NCBI RefSeq assembly: GCF_051713825.1 | Contig: NZ_JBIOQR010000001.1 | Location: 1,798,001-1,862,000, forward strand | DNA length: 64,000 nt | Source: Enterococcus_K sp051713825 | GTDB lineage: Bacteria; Bacillota; Bacilli; Lactobacillales; Enterococcaceae | Direction of reading: 5' to 3' | Part shown: in pieces, positions 13,006 to 21,142 of the stretch | Layout of the letters: each line of letters starts with the position of its first letter | Position numbering within the stretch: the first letter of the stretch is position 1 | The notes under the pieces: model-generated | Databases searched by the model: none | Told to the model about the DNA's origin: nothing | What the model saw: only the letters and a program-made list of their open reading frames with translations | Made by a program: the position numbers and the translations under genes

Positions 13006-14073
13006 TCACTCATGAATTGATTCATTTGATTCACTTCGTTTGATAATGGTTGTTTTAACTCGTTGACTATGCAAATAATCCAAAGCCTTCATCCGCTGAT
13101 GGGCTTCCCCTTTTAAGATGACAATTAGACTACCTATTGGCGTGTTTTGGATAATTTCCACATTTCCATAAAGGATATTAGTCGTTACTTGATATTGACT
13201 ATATAACTTAGAAAGTAAAGGTTCACTGGTTTGTTCGCCCACATATGAAAACTCAATCAACAACTCATTTGACCCAAGATTTGCTAACGTCGGATGACTC
13301 AAAATCGTCTCTAGTGCTTGATCAACGTGTGTTGCAGTTCGGATAAAATCTTTTGTCAATTCTTCTTTTGGATGACTAAAGATTGAGATACTATCATTCT
13401 GTTCAATAATTTGTCCCTCTTCCATTACCGCCACTTTGTTACAAATTTCTTTTACAACTTGCATCTCATGAGTAATCAGCACAATTGTTAAACCTAACTC
13501 TTGATTTAATTTGCGCAATAAATCTAAAATCTGAATAGTCGTTTTGGGATCAAGAGCACTTGTTGCTTCATCACACAATAGAATTTCCGGATCATTTGCT
13601 AACGCTCTAGCAATGGCAACGCGTTGTTTTTGCCCACCTGACAATTGACTAGGATAAGCTTCTTTTTTATCAGATAAACCAACTAACTCCAATAATTGAG
13701 TGACTTTTTCTGTCCGCTCTTGTTTTGATTTTCCGGAGTATTTTAATGAAAAATCAACATTATCAAAAATAGTTCGAGCATTCATTAAATTAAAATGTTG
13801 AAAGATCATACCAATCTTCTTCCGTTTATTTCTTAATTCTTTTGGTGTTAATTGCCCCAAATCAACGCCATCAATCACCACTTTACCATTTGTTGGCTTT
13901 TGCAAATAATTGATTACTCGGACTAACGAACTTTTCCCTGCCCCAGAATAACCAACAATCCCAAAAACATCTTGTTTAGCTACTTTTAGAGAAACATTTT
14001 TAACAGCTTCAATTTTCTGTTTCTTTTGATGAAAAACAATATCAATATTAGTTAGTTCAATCATCTGTCCCAC
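13006..14073 (-). CDS. metN: Methionine ABC transporter ATP-binding protein
   Basis: The 355-residue ATPase has Walker A (GYSGAGKSS, about 40-48), the LSGGQKQR signature (about 143-150), Walker B (ILLCDEATSALD) and the H-loop (ITHEMQ). A C-terminal NIL domain (about 260-340) is the methionine-sensing regulatory domain of MetN. It energises MetI/MetQ uptake. It directly follows two tandem methionine T-boxes, and its ATG has a GGAGTGGG site. Its former partner metI now lies beyond an insertion sequence, so MetN may be made without coordinated MetI and MetQ. Confidence 0.92.
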   Translation of the reverse strand: MGQMIELTNIDIVFHQKKQKIEAVKNVSLKVAKQDVFGIVGYSGAGKSSLVRVINYLQKPTNGKVVIDGVDLGQLTPKELRNKRKKIGMIFQHFNLMNARTIFDNVDFSLKYSGKSKQERTEKVTQLLELVGLSDKKEAYPSQLSGGQKQRVAIARALANDPEILLCDEATSALDPKTTIQILDLLRKLNQELGLTIVLITHEMQVVKEICNKVAVMEEGQIIEQNDSISIFSHPKEELTKDFIRTATHVDQALETILSHPTLANLGSNELLIEFSYVGEQTSEPLLSKLYSQYQVTTNILYGNVEIIQNTPIGSLIVILKGEAHQRMKALDYLHSQRVKTTIIKRSESNESIHE

Positions 14074-14101
14074 TCCTTATTCTCTCTTTAGTTATGCAAA
14101 C

Positions 14102-14372
14102 AAAAAGCGTCCTCAAGCTGACGATTATTCATCAGCTTGAGGACGCTTTTGCGTGTTACCACCTCTTTTTAGACCTCCTTCACAGAAAGTCCCTCTTCAA
14201 GTACTTCATACTCTAGCATGTTAACGAATGCAGTCGTCATCGCCTTACAACAAAATTGTTTGGGATGAATACTCAACGGCCATTTTCTTTAGTGTAAGAA
14301 CTACCCTTTTTCAGCTACCAGGGCTCTCTTTAGAATTCTTTGGACTAAATACTTTCCGTATCTACGTATTTT
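14102..14372 (-). promoter_or_regulatory. Methionine T-box riboswitch, proximal copy
   Basis: The minus-strand leader contains the T-box sequence GAGGTGGTAACACGC (14151-14165). It is followed by a terminator in which GCGTCCTCAAGCTGA (14107-14121) pairs with TCAGCTTGAGGACGC (14132-14146), then T residues. The specifier region GAAAATGGCCGTTGAG puts ATG (Met) at 14281-14283. Uncharged tRNA-Met should favour the antiterminator and allow metN transcription. The T-box differs slightly (AACACGC) from the distal copy. Confidence 0.85.
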
Positions 14373-14645
14373 TATATAAAAAAAATCCTTTTATCAGTAT
14401 CAACTGATAAAAGGACGATTGCTCGCGGTACCACCTTTTTTTGAAAGCCATGGCTTTCCTTAAACCCAACTTTTTAATTGGTGCTCTTGATAACGGAGAG
14501 CTATCCGAAACTGCCTACTTATCGACAATCATCCTCAAAGGCCATTTTCCATCTTATCGCAATAACTCTTCGCACCACCCAGAGTCTCTCTTTAAAATTA
14601 ATAAAATGTACTTTCCTTCTCACTGGAAATTTATATTTCTTATTG
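14373..14645 (-). promoter_or_regulatory. Methionine T-box riboswitch, distal copy
   Basis: This minus-strand leader has the canonical T-box GGTGGTACCGCGAGC (14421-14435). Its terminator pairs TCCTTTTATCAG (14386-14397) with CTGATAAAAGGA (14404-14415), followed by a long T run. Stem I features include GGGTGGTGCGAAGAG (about 14566-14580). The specifier context GAAAATGGCCTTTGAG places ATG (Met) at 14543-14545. It sits just upstream of the second T-box, so two decisions must both favour read-through before metN is transcribed. Confidence 0.88.
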
Positions 14646-14651
14646 ATTTAT

Positions 14652-14680
14652 AATTTACATGATTCAACAAATAATGTCAA
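14652..14680 (-). promoter_or_regulatory. Promoter of the methionine operon leader
   Basis: On the minus strand TTGACA (14675-14680) and TAAATT (14652-14657) are 17 bases apart, just before the distal T-box. Confidence 0.75.
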
Positions 14681-14714
14681 ACCTTTTTTTGAAATTTAAT
14701 TAAAAAATTTCATG

Positions 14715-14744
14715 AAACAAAAAAAAGACTAGAAAACTAGTCTC
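14715..14744 (-). terminator. Terminator overlapping the stop of the small gene
   Basis: GACTAG (14727-14732) and CTAGTC (14737-14742) form a hairpin with an AAAA/TTTT loop. On the minus strand a T run follows. The stop codon of the small hypothetical gene is inside the stem. Confidence 0.7.
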
Positions 14745-14922
14745 TATCATGTGTAATAAAACGAATTTGTCTTTTATCGTCTCTTTTTAGAATTGTTTCT
14801 TCATTCAAATACTGAAATATTAGCTCATCTAATGAAGGGTTCTCCAACATTGTTTCGTATCCGATGAAAATATCTCGAATATACTTTTTATAAGCCTTTT
14901 TCTTTTTCAAACGTTTATTCAT
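14737..14922 (-). CDS. Small basic hypothetical protein (61 residues)
   Basis: I do not recognise this protein. From the ATG at 14922, preceded by AAAGGA, it encodes 61 residues: a very basic N-terminus (RLKKKKAYKKY) and a more acidic middle (MLENPSLDELIFQYLNEE). An upstream in-frame extension lacks a ribosome binding site. A terminator embedded at its stop codon supports it as a real transcription unit. There is no signal peptide or membrane segment. Confidence 0.5.
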   Translation of the reverse strand: MNKRLKKKKAYKKYIRDIFIGYETMLENPSLDELIFQYLNEETILKRDDKRQIRFITHDRD

Positions 14923-15091
14923 TCGGCACCGTCCTTTACGTTTTAATAATAGCAATTGTTGCTTCTTGAAACAACCATTATTCGTCATTTTTTTATGTTT
15001 TTCCTGACAAATCAACTACTCAATCAACACGCCTTTTCGACAGATCCAAAAGTAGTTCATCTCTCTCCAAAAGAAACCATCCAATAATGAG

Positions 15092-15120
15092 AAAAGTCTG
15101 TCAAAAAATGACAGACTTTT
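15092..15120. terminator. Terminator after the cell-wall hydrolase gene
   Basis: AAAAGTCTGTCA (15092-15103) pairs perfectly with TGACAGACTTTT (15109-15120). It lies about 55 bases after the minus-strand hydrolase stop and could work in both directions. Confidence 0.75.
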
Positions 15121-15173
15121 CCTATTTATTAGGATCATCTAGTGAAAAAGTGACTCCTAGTATTTTTTTAAAG

Positions 15174-17324
15174 TTATTTTGGTGCAATGTAGTCAACTTG
15201 ACTAGATTTAGCAAGTGACATTGGAATTACACGATACGAAACTACATCAGGACTCACAACATTACCTTCCGAAATCAAGATTCCATCTGCTAAAATTGCT
15301 TCAACAAACGCTACGTGGCCATATATTTCACTTGAACCAGCAACACCTGGGTGGAAGCTAACCGCATATCCTACAGTTGGTTCACTTGTTACTTTGTAGC
15401 CCAATGCAGCCCCTTTAGCGCCCCATTCTCCACCATTACCCATAAAGTCATCAACCGTTTTTCCTAATTGCGCGAAACGATTGTAAACATACCAAGTACA
15501 TTGACCCACTGGGTATGAACCTGATTTGTTGTAATTTACACCATCAAAATCTGGATAAATCATTTTTTCTCTATAAGCTGTTGGAATTTGATCACGCGCT
15601 TGAATAATCATACTTGTTTGCGTTCCTGATTTTGCGTTCTCATCTGGCTCATCAAAACGAGTTAAATTATAAGCTGCAATAATTGAGTTCAATTTGTTGC
15701 TGTATTGTGTATCTGTCGCATATTTTCCTGTTAGAGCGGCTGTCGCTTGTAGATAATTTTTCGCTTCTGAACGCCAAACACCTTTATAGAATTGGCTATT
15801 TCCAGAAATCCCACCACGAATTAACTTCACATAATCAGATAAAGAATCACGGTAGCTTGAGTAGCTTCTAAATGCTGATTTAATCTCATATAAATTCCCG
15901 TTTCCATCATCTTCATTTGTGGTATATACAGCAGATTGGCCATTAAATGAACCTTTGATTCCAAATAAATTGTAGTGTGGTGCACTCGCTAAACCGCTGC
16001 TACCTGAACCACTTTCTAAAATAGCTTGAGCAATCATAACAGAGGCAAAAACATCATATTGAAGGCCTAATTTTCTAGCATCTTCACCGATGACTTCAAC
16101 AAAGTTTTCGGTTGATGGATTTTTCGCAAACGTTAAAGTTGCTGCATAAGTTTTGACAACTTTTTCGCCATAGCTATTTAGTTTTAGATTTTTTAGCACA
16201 TCAACTGCATATGCAGGCAGAGCCTCACCTTTTGTTTCTTCATTCGTAATAACAACAGTGCCAATCTTCACTTTTTTATCTTCTTCTTTGGCAGAGTCTG
16301 CATCCACGAAAATCACTTTTTGTTCACCAAGATAGATTCCTACTTTTGTAATCTCTCCATCTTTTTCCCAAAAAAGTAAGTCCCCTGGTTTAGCTGTTGC
16401 TGCTGCAATCTTTGTTCCAAACTCTACTTGCTCTTCAAATGTTTGACCAATTGAAGTTGTAAATAATTCATTGTAAATATAGTCTGTGAATGCAACATTA
16501 TCAAAAGAGTCTGGTCCTTTAGCATCTTTTTCATATGGTTTATTTAATTGTTTTAGAGATTCAGCAATCACTGCCGCCATCTTTGTGTTCTCTAATGAGT
16601 TCAACAAAGGCAATTCATAACCATTCAAATCTGAATTTGTTAGGCTATCCACTTGTAAAGAGCTATCTAATATTGAATTTCCTTCTGAGCCAGCCACTGG
16701 ATTTGAGGCTGGTTGATCCGCTCCATTAGAAGGAGTTGAATGAGTATTATCTGACGAGCTTGGTCTAGTCGTGTCCGTTGTTCCTGTTGAGCTTGAGCTA
16801 CTTGAGCTTGAATTAGAAGTTGAGCTTGAGCCAGTTGAGCTAGAACTTGAACTAGATGTTGAACTTGAACTAGATGTTGAGCTAGAGCTTGATGTTGAGC
16901 TAGAGCTTGATGTCGAGCTCGAATCTGAAGAAGAAGAATCTGTTGTTCCTCCTGTTTCGGTCTCAGTTGTAGACGAATCTGACGTACTAGAGCTTTCACT
17001 AGGTGCCTCTGAGTCACTTGGTGCTGTTGAAGTATCCTCAACTGGCGCTTCTGGTTCTTGTGAACTTGGCTCAGTAGGTTCAACAGGCGCAGGATCTGGC
17101 GCTTCAGTACTCGTTGGAACATCAATTGGCGTGTCAACTGGTACATCTGTCGCTTGTTCTGCTTCTGAAACATTTGTTTCGTTTTGTTCTGTGCTACTTT
17201 GATTTATATTATCTGTTAGGTTATCAACATTGGCAAATGCTGGTGCAGATTGAGTAAAGACAATGGCTACTGCACTAAAAACAGCTATGGATTGTTTGAA
17301 TCTCATGCTATTACGCTTGGTCAT
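15174..17324 (-). CDS. Secreted multidomain peptidoglycan hydrolase (glucosaminidase plus CHAP)
   Basis: The 716-residue product has a signal peptide (1-32). A Pro/Glu/Thr-rich stretch and a long Ser/Thr linker follow (about 33-205). Next comes an NlpC/P60-like domain (about 245-370), a glucosaminidase domain (about 385-555; catalytic Glu of AQAILESGSG near 436), and a C-terminal CHAP domain (Cys of PVGQCTWY near 606, His of YGHVAF near 668). The P60-like domain has SFDN where active members have SFDCS, so its nucleophilic Cys is missing and it is probably a binding or structural domain. The protein should cut glycan strands and peptide bridges outside the cell. A strong AAAGGAGGA site and its own promoter precede it. 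Reverse-strand frames over the Ser-rich linker are shadows. Confidence 0.88.
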   Translation of the reverse strand: MTKRNSMRFKQSIAVFSAVAIVFTQSAPAFANVDNLTDNINQSSTEQNETNVSEAEQATDVPVDTPIDVPTSTEAPDPAPVEPTEPSSQEPEAPVEDTSTAPSDSEAPSESSSTSDSSTTETETGGTTDSSSSDSSSTSSSSSTSSSSSTSSSSSTSSSSSSSTGSSSTSNSSSSSSSSTGTTDTTRPSSSDNTHSTPSNGADQPASNPVAGSEGNSILDSSLQVDSLTNSDLNGYELPLLNSLENTKMAAVIAESLKQLNKPYEKDAKGPDSFDNVAFTDYIYNELFTTSIGQTFEEQVEFGTKIAAATAKPGDLLFWEKDGEITKVGIYLGEQKVIFVDADSAKEEDKKVKIGTVVITNEETKGEALPAYAVDVLKNLKLNSYGEKVVKTYAATLTFAKNPSTENFVEVIGEDARKLGLQYDVFASVMIAQAILESGSGSSGLASAPHYNLFGIKGSFNGQSAVYTTNEDDGNGNLYEIKSAFRSYSSYRDSLSDYVKLIRGGISGNSQFYKGVWRSEAKNYLQATAALTGKYATDTQYSNKLNSIIAAYNLTRFDEPDENAKSGTQTSMIIQARDQIPTAYREKMIYPDFDGVNYNKSGSYPVGQCTWYVYNRFAQLGKTVDDFMGNGGEWGAKGAALGYKVTSEPTVGYAVSFHPGVAGSSEIYGHVAFVEAILADGILISEGNVVSPDVVSYRVIPMSLAKSSQVDYIAPK

Positions 17325-17361
17325 TTAAAATAGTCCTCCTTTTAAATACGGTTCTCCTTTA

Positions 17362-17389
17362 TATATAATAACACAATTTATCCTACCAA
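17362..17389 (-). promoter_or_regulatory. Promoter of the cell-wall hydrolase gene
   Basis: On the minus strand TTGGTA (17384-17389) and TATATA (17362-17367) are 16 bases apart, about 40 bases upstream of the start codon. The rest of the gap (17390-17730) is AT-rich and shows no clear element. Confidence 0.5.
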
Positions 17390-17730
17390 AAATAGTTTTT
17401 TTGCCAAAAATCACATTTTTTTTTTTGCAAAACAAATAAATATCAATGACTTTATATAAATTGGCAGCTCTAACCAGCAAAAATATGCTTTAATTTATTC
17501 AACAAACGCCCTATCTTTTTTGGCCATGTTCTTTTAGCACCTATATTTCGCTAACACATCCTCCTCAAATTAGAATACGCAAACGAATTCCACTTGCGAG
17601 AAAAAAATAGAAAGCAGTTATTCAAATATGAACAAAGCTACCTTCTATCCTTCGTATATCGTTCTTTAGATTTGTTTATGTAATGATGAGTTAGCTTCGA
17701 AAAAAATCACTTTCGCTGATTAGAAACGTA

Positions 17731-18132
17731 CTATTGTATTAATTGTGCTTCTTTTTCATTGTTTTTTTCTGCAATGATGTTGTTTAGTAGCAGAAACTGA
17801 TCACAATCAAATTGCGTTTTCGAATCAATAAAGGCAAGATAATCCATATAATCTTTTTCAATTCGACGATCAAGCTCTAGTAACTGGCTATCCTCAGTAT
17901 CAAATTCATCCTCAGTCAAGTAGAACAAACAGAGGTTTAATTTTCCTTCTTCTTTGATAATCATTTTTAAGCTGTCCACACAGTTACTGGGCGTGATGGC
18001 TGACATAAGCTGCGTTACTTTTTTTGATATCCGTTTGAATTTGTTAACTAAAAATTGTTCTCTCTCAGAAGTAATCTCCCGTTCTTTTTTCTCAATAAAA
18101 TAGGTATTTATATCTAAATCCCATAAATACAT
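17731..18132 (-). CDS. Hypothetical protein (133 residues)
   Basis: I do not recognise a family. The ATG at 18132 has a strong GGGGAGGGG site; the frame extends 14 codons further upstream but that start lacks a site. The product is charged, mostly helical in appearance, with no signal peptide or membrane segment, and contains acidic stretches such as TEDEFDTEDSQLLELD. It is a lone minus-strand gene between the wall hydrolase and the divergent kinase gene, so context gives no function. Confidence 0.6.
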   Translation of the reverse strand: MYLWDLDINTYFIEKKEREITSEREQFLVNKFKRISKKVTQLMSAITPSNCVDSLKMIIKEEGKLNLCLFYLTEDEFDTEDSQLLELDRRIEKDYMDYLAFIDSKTQFDCDQFLLLNNIIAEKNNEKEAQLIQ

Positions 18133-18446
18133 ATATTTCCCCTCCCCATTATAAAATGATCCGATTTGTGCCATCTAAATTGACAAACTATACAATAGAA
18201 CACTGAAAGGTTACACCCCTATAAACTTTCAAGCTATACATATGTCCAAAAAAGATCATTAATTTCTCTAAAAACCTCAAATAAAAGTCATCCCCTACCT
18301 TCATTTAAAAAATTTTTAGATACTTTAATAGTAGCTTATTAACGTAGGTTTTGTAAATCTTTTTTTCTATTAACAGAATAATTGTTTGACCAAGGACGAC
18401 CTTGCTTTATTCAATTCACAACAATCGCCTGCTTTAAATTGTCTTT

Positions 18447-18475
18447 TTGGTCCTATGGAGAAAATGCGTTATACT
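18447..18475 (+). promoter_or_regulatory. Promoter of the guanylate-kinase-like gene
   Basis: TTGGTC (18447-18452) and TATACT (18470-18475) have a 17-base spacer, 39 bases before the start codon. The upstream intergenic stretch 18133-18446 holds no other clear signal. Confidence 0.65.
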
Positions 18476-18514
18476 AATTAACAAGAAAACAACTACAAGA
18501 TGGGAGAAATTTTT

Positions 18515-19087
18515 TTGACTACCTTATGTTATCTATTTATCGGCCCAAGTGGTTCAGGTAAAACAACTCTCGCAAATGCTCTCTTTAACAAATCACAAAA
18601 AGTGATCTCTTATACAACTCGCTCGATTCGTATCGGGGAACGTGATAAACGGGACTATTATTTTGTCTCAGAAAATCAGTTTAAGCAAATGATTAAAGAA
18701 AATAAATTTGCTGAGTACGATTCTTATGGTCATCATTATTACGGTGTGACTAAAGAAACATTGGAAGAAAAAATGCGTGTTGGCGATTGTTATGATGTCC
18801 TTACTTCTGCTGGTTTCTGGCGTCTACGTAACCTTTATGGTGAGCGAATGATTCCTGTATTCTTAACTATTTCAAAGAAAACCATGACCGAACGACTCCG
18901 TTTACGAGGCGAGTCCTCTGAAGAAATGGCCAAACGTAGAGAGCTATTTGAGAAGGATTTAAAAGAAAAAGATGACCTCTTAGCCATTCCTGAAGCCATC
19001 TTTTTAGATGCAGAACAGTCAGTCGAGGCACTAACTAAAGAGTTTCAAACGATCATCACACAAAGAAACGCTAGACTTAAAAAATGA
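18515..19087 (+). CDS. Guanylate-kinase-like P-loop protein
   Basis: The product (190 residues from the TTG at 18515) has the P-loop GPSGSGKTTL near its N-terminus. It also has guanylate-kinase landmarks: SYTTRSIRIGERDKRDYYFV, FAEYDSYGHHYYGV and a late TERLRLRGE lid-like segment. Guanylate kinases phosphorylate GMP to GDP. This copy is shorter and more divergent than a housekeeping Gmk, so it may be a paralogue with another substrate. I chose TTG because GGGAGA lies eight bases upstream; the ATG at 18500 overlaps that site. The gene has its own promoter and is followed directly by the hairpin repeat array. Confidence 0.8.
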   Translation: MTTLCYLFIGPSGSGKTTLANALFNKSQKVISYTTRSIRIGERDKRDYYFVSENQFKQMIKENKFAEYDSYGHHYYGVTKETLEEKMRVGDCYDVLTSAGFWRLRNLYGERMIPVFLTISKKTMTERLRLRGESSEEMAKRRELFEKDLKEKDDLLAIPEAIFLDAEQSVEALTKEFQTIITQRNARLKK

Positions 19088-19090
19088 GAG

Positions 19091-19600
19091 TGAGGTTGGG
19101 ACAGAAGTGTTTAACTCTGCACTACGTAAAAACCACTTCGATCTCATCAATCTCTAAAGGTGAAACACCTTAAGAATTGAAGGACTGCGCAAAAAGACTC
19201 CGATCTCATCAATCTCTAAAGGTGAGACACCTTAAGAATTGAAGGACTGCGCAAAAAGACTCCGATCTCATCAATCTCTAAAGGTGAAACACCTTAAGAA
19301 TTGAAGGACTACGTAAAAACCACTTCGATCTCATCAATCTCTAAAGGTGAAACACCTTAAGAATTGAAGGACTGCGCAAAAAGACTCCGATCTCATCAAT
19401 CTCTAAAGGTGAGATACCTTAAGAATTGAAGGACTGCGCAAAAAGACTCCGATCTCATCAATCTCTAAAGGTGAAACACCTTAAGAATTGAAGGACTACG
19501 CAAAAAGACTCCGATCTCATCAATCTCTAAAGGTGAAACACCTTAAGAATTGAAGGACTACGTAAAAACCACTTCGATCTCTTCAATCTCTATTGGTGAA
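19091..19600. repeat. Tandem array of eight 62-bp hairpin repeats
   Basis: After a leader beginning GAGGTTGGGACAGAAGTG, units start with GATCTC at 19140, 19202, 19264, 19327, 19389, 19451, 19513 and 19576 (the last partial and degenerate). Spacing is 62 bp, or 63 for two units. Each unit contains an inverted repeat, CTAAAGGTG-AAA-CACCTTAAG, flanked by TCAAT and ATTGA, so the transcript would form a row of hairpins. Two linker types alternate irregularly: CTGCGCAAAAAGACTCC and CTACGTAAAAACCACTTC. The last unit runs into the 3' end of the GNAT gene. The same unit occurs inverted at about 48175-48235. Confidence 0.9.
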
Positions 19601-20111
19601 TAAATTGATAGGCTTTTCTTTCCCCGTGTGGGATAGGAAATTCTATCTCTCCTTGATAAGCAAAGCCACTACTAAAGATAGCTTTTTCCATAAGTGTATT
19701 TTCAGGAAAAGTATCAATTCGGATATCTCGGATTCCCTTTTCAATTGCTTCTGAGATAAGTAAGCTCAATAACTGTTTGGCCAAGCCCTTTCCACGAATA
19801 TTCCCATCAATTGCAACTCGATGAATCGATAAGTAAGTGGTGTTCGACTCCTTCCAAGCTCCTTCCTTGATTGCTGTGTAGACTGGATCCACACCAGAAA
19901 CGAGTGCGGCCGTTCCGACAATCTTCTGATCAGCTAACAAGACATAACTCTCATCTTTCTCAATATCTTTAAGAATCATTTTTTGTGTCGGTCCATAACC
20001 ATTTTGCCATTGTGGCGAGCCTTGTTCACCCAAAAATTTTGTTGCTTGCTCGATAATTCGCATAATCGCTTCACAATCTTTTTTTTCAGATTTTCTTATC
20101 TTTATTTCCAT
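19590..20111 (-). CDS. GNAT family N-acetyltransferase
   Basis: The 173-residue product fits the GNAT fold. It has an N-terminal IKIRKSEKKDCEAIMRI strand-helix, then SIHRVAIDGNIRGKGLAKQLL, which carries the acetyl-CoA-binding pyrophosphate loop (RGKGLA), and a C-terminal SSGFAYQGEIEFP segment. It transfers an acetyl group to an unknown amine. The ATG at 20111 follows GGAGGAG; a longer frame upstream lacks a site. Its last codons overlap the final degenerate copy of the hairpin repeat array, so the repeat may have altered the natural C-terminus. Confidence 0.85.
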   Translation of the reverse strand: MEIKIRKSEKKDCEAIMRIIEQATKFLGEQGSPQWQNGYGPTQKMILKDIEKDESYVLLADQKIVGTAALVSGVDPVYTAIKEGAWKESNTTYLSIHRVAIDGNIRGKGLAKQLLSLLISEAIEKGIRDIRIDTFPENTLMEKAIFSSGFAYQGEIEFPIPHGERKAYQFIHQ

Positions 20112-20204
20112 CTGACTCCTCCGTATCTCCTCTTTATATTTCTCAAAATTATAGCAAATATTTCTAGTGAGCGGTAGCAATTAAAGTTATCTATTAAACT
20201 AGTC

Positions 20205-21137
20205 TTAGCGTTTCACTGAGTCTTCTTTCCAACAATCCCCTTTATCCAAATACGCACTAATTAGCTCTAAATGATGCAGTAGACTCCATTTTTTTATGCT
20301 ACCTAAACCAGGGAACTTTTGCGTGACACGATACGCAAGTAACTCTCGTAGTCCTTCTGTAAGAAGCAGCTGATCTGCATTCTTTTGTATCCAAGATGCC
20401 AGTTTTTCTAGCGCTTCAAAAAACTTTCCTGCTTGATTTCCCCACGTATCATTACTGTCTGAATAAAAATGCTTGATGCGTATGTTACCATATGCATCAA
20501 AGTAGGTAATATGTAAGGTGATCACTGGACTTGGAAATCCTTTATCCTGATAAATACGCTCATCAATTGTATAATCTGAAAATCCAGAATAACCATCTTC
20601 TTTAAAATATAAATGATTATCCGAATAAAAATCATCAGACTTTGTGTAATAATCACTACTTCTCTCAGGGTGATGAAACGCATCTGTTAAAATGATTTTA
20701 TTTTCTGGGAACCAAATACGAAATCGGCTCTGGTCGGGAATCAGTTTCTTTCCATCCAACTCAGCAAATTTTTGTAACTCACTAGGTGCACGCAGTGGTT
20801 GATTGTCGTCAAATAAGTACAATGGCGCCAACCTCTCTAAGGATTCCAATGCGTTTTCGCTTGTGACAATTCGAGCTGGCTGTACTGCATTTCCCTCTTG
20901 AAACTGCCACGTGTGAATAGGCTCTTCAAACAGCTTATATTGACCGACTTGAGGATTTTCAATCACATAGAGTGGTCGGTCTTTTTTTTGAAATAAATGA
21001 ATCGTTTTTTTGATTGTCGCTGAATCCCGCACCGGCTCAATAATCGGCTGAATCTTTCTTGAGAGGAAGCCACGGTTTATCGCTTCGTTTAAGGCCAACA
21101 AATCAAATTGTTTTCCTCTTATATAAGGATAGTACAT
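20205..21137 (-). CDS. sce7725 family protein
   Basis: The 310-residue product begins MYYPYIRGKQFDLLALNEAI and continues with a PIIEPVRDSATIKKTI segment, a pattern I recognise from the sce7725 family. The molecular function of that family is not established. It is soluble, with no signal peptide. The gene follows the nuclease-like sce7726 gene by five bases, so the two are almost certainly co-transcribed. The ATG at 21137 has GGAG eight bases upstream; a GTG three codons earlier would overlap the upstream stop. Family members often occur as this pair. A role in defence or nucleic-acid processing is only an inference. Confidence 0.7.
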   Translation of the reverse strand: MYYPYIRGKQFDLLALNEAINRGFLSRKIQPIIEPVRDSATIKKTIHLFQKKDRPLYVIENPQVGQYKLFEEPIHTWQFQEGNAVQPARIVTSENALESLERLAPLYLFDDNQPLRAPSELQKFAELDGKKLIPDQSRFRIWFPENKIILTDAFHHPERSSDYYTKSDDFYSDNHLYFKEDGYSGFSDYTIDERIYQDKGFPSPVITLHITYFDAYGNIRIKHFYSDSNDTWGNQAGKFFEALEKLASWIQKNADQLLLTEGLRELLAYRVTQKFPGLGSIKKWSLLHHLELISAYLDKGDCWKEDSVKR

Positions 21138-21142
21138 TTTTC

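Noticed and set aside
14373..14699. Small plus-strand genes between metN and the small hypothetical gene
   Set aside because: They overlap the T-box leader on the opposite strand and have no ribosome binding site.
16667..17173. Minus-strand Gln/Leu-rich frame
   Set aside because: It is the shifted frame of the same low-complexity Ser/Thr linker.
16771..17202. Plus-strand frame rich in Glu, Leu and Val
   Set aside because: It is the mirror of the Ser/Thr-codon linker of the wall hydrolase gene.
19091..19600. CRISPR array
   Set aside because: The whole 62-bp unit repeats, including the part that would be the spacer; there are no unique spacers and no cas genes.
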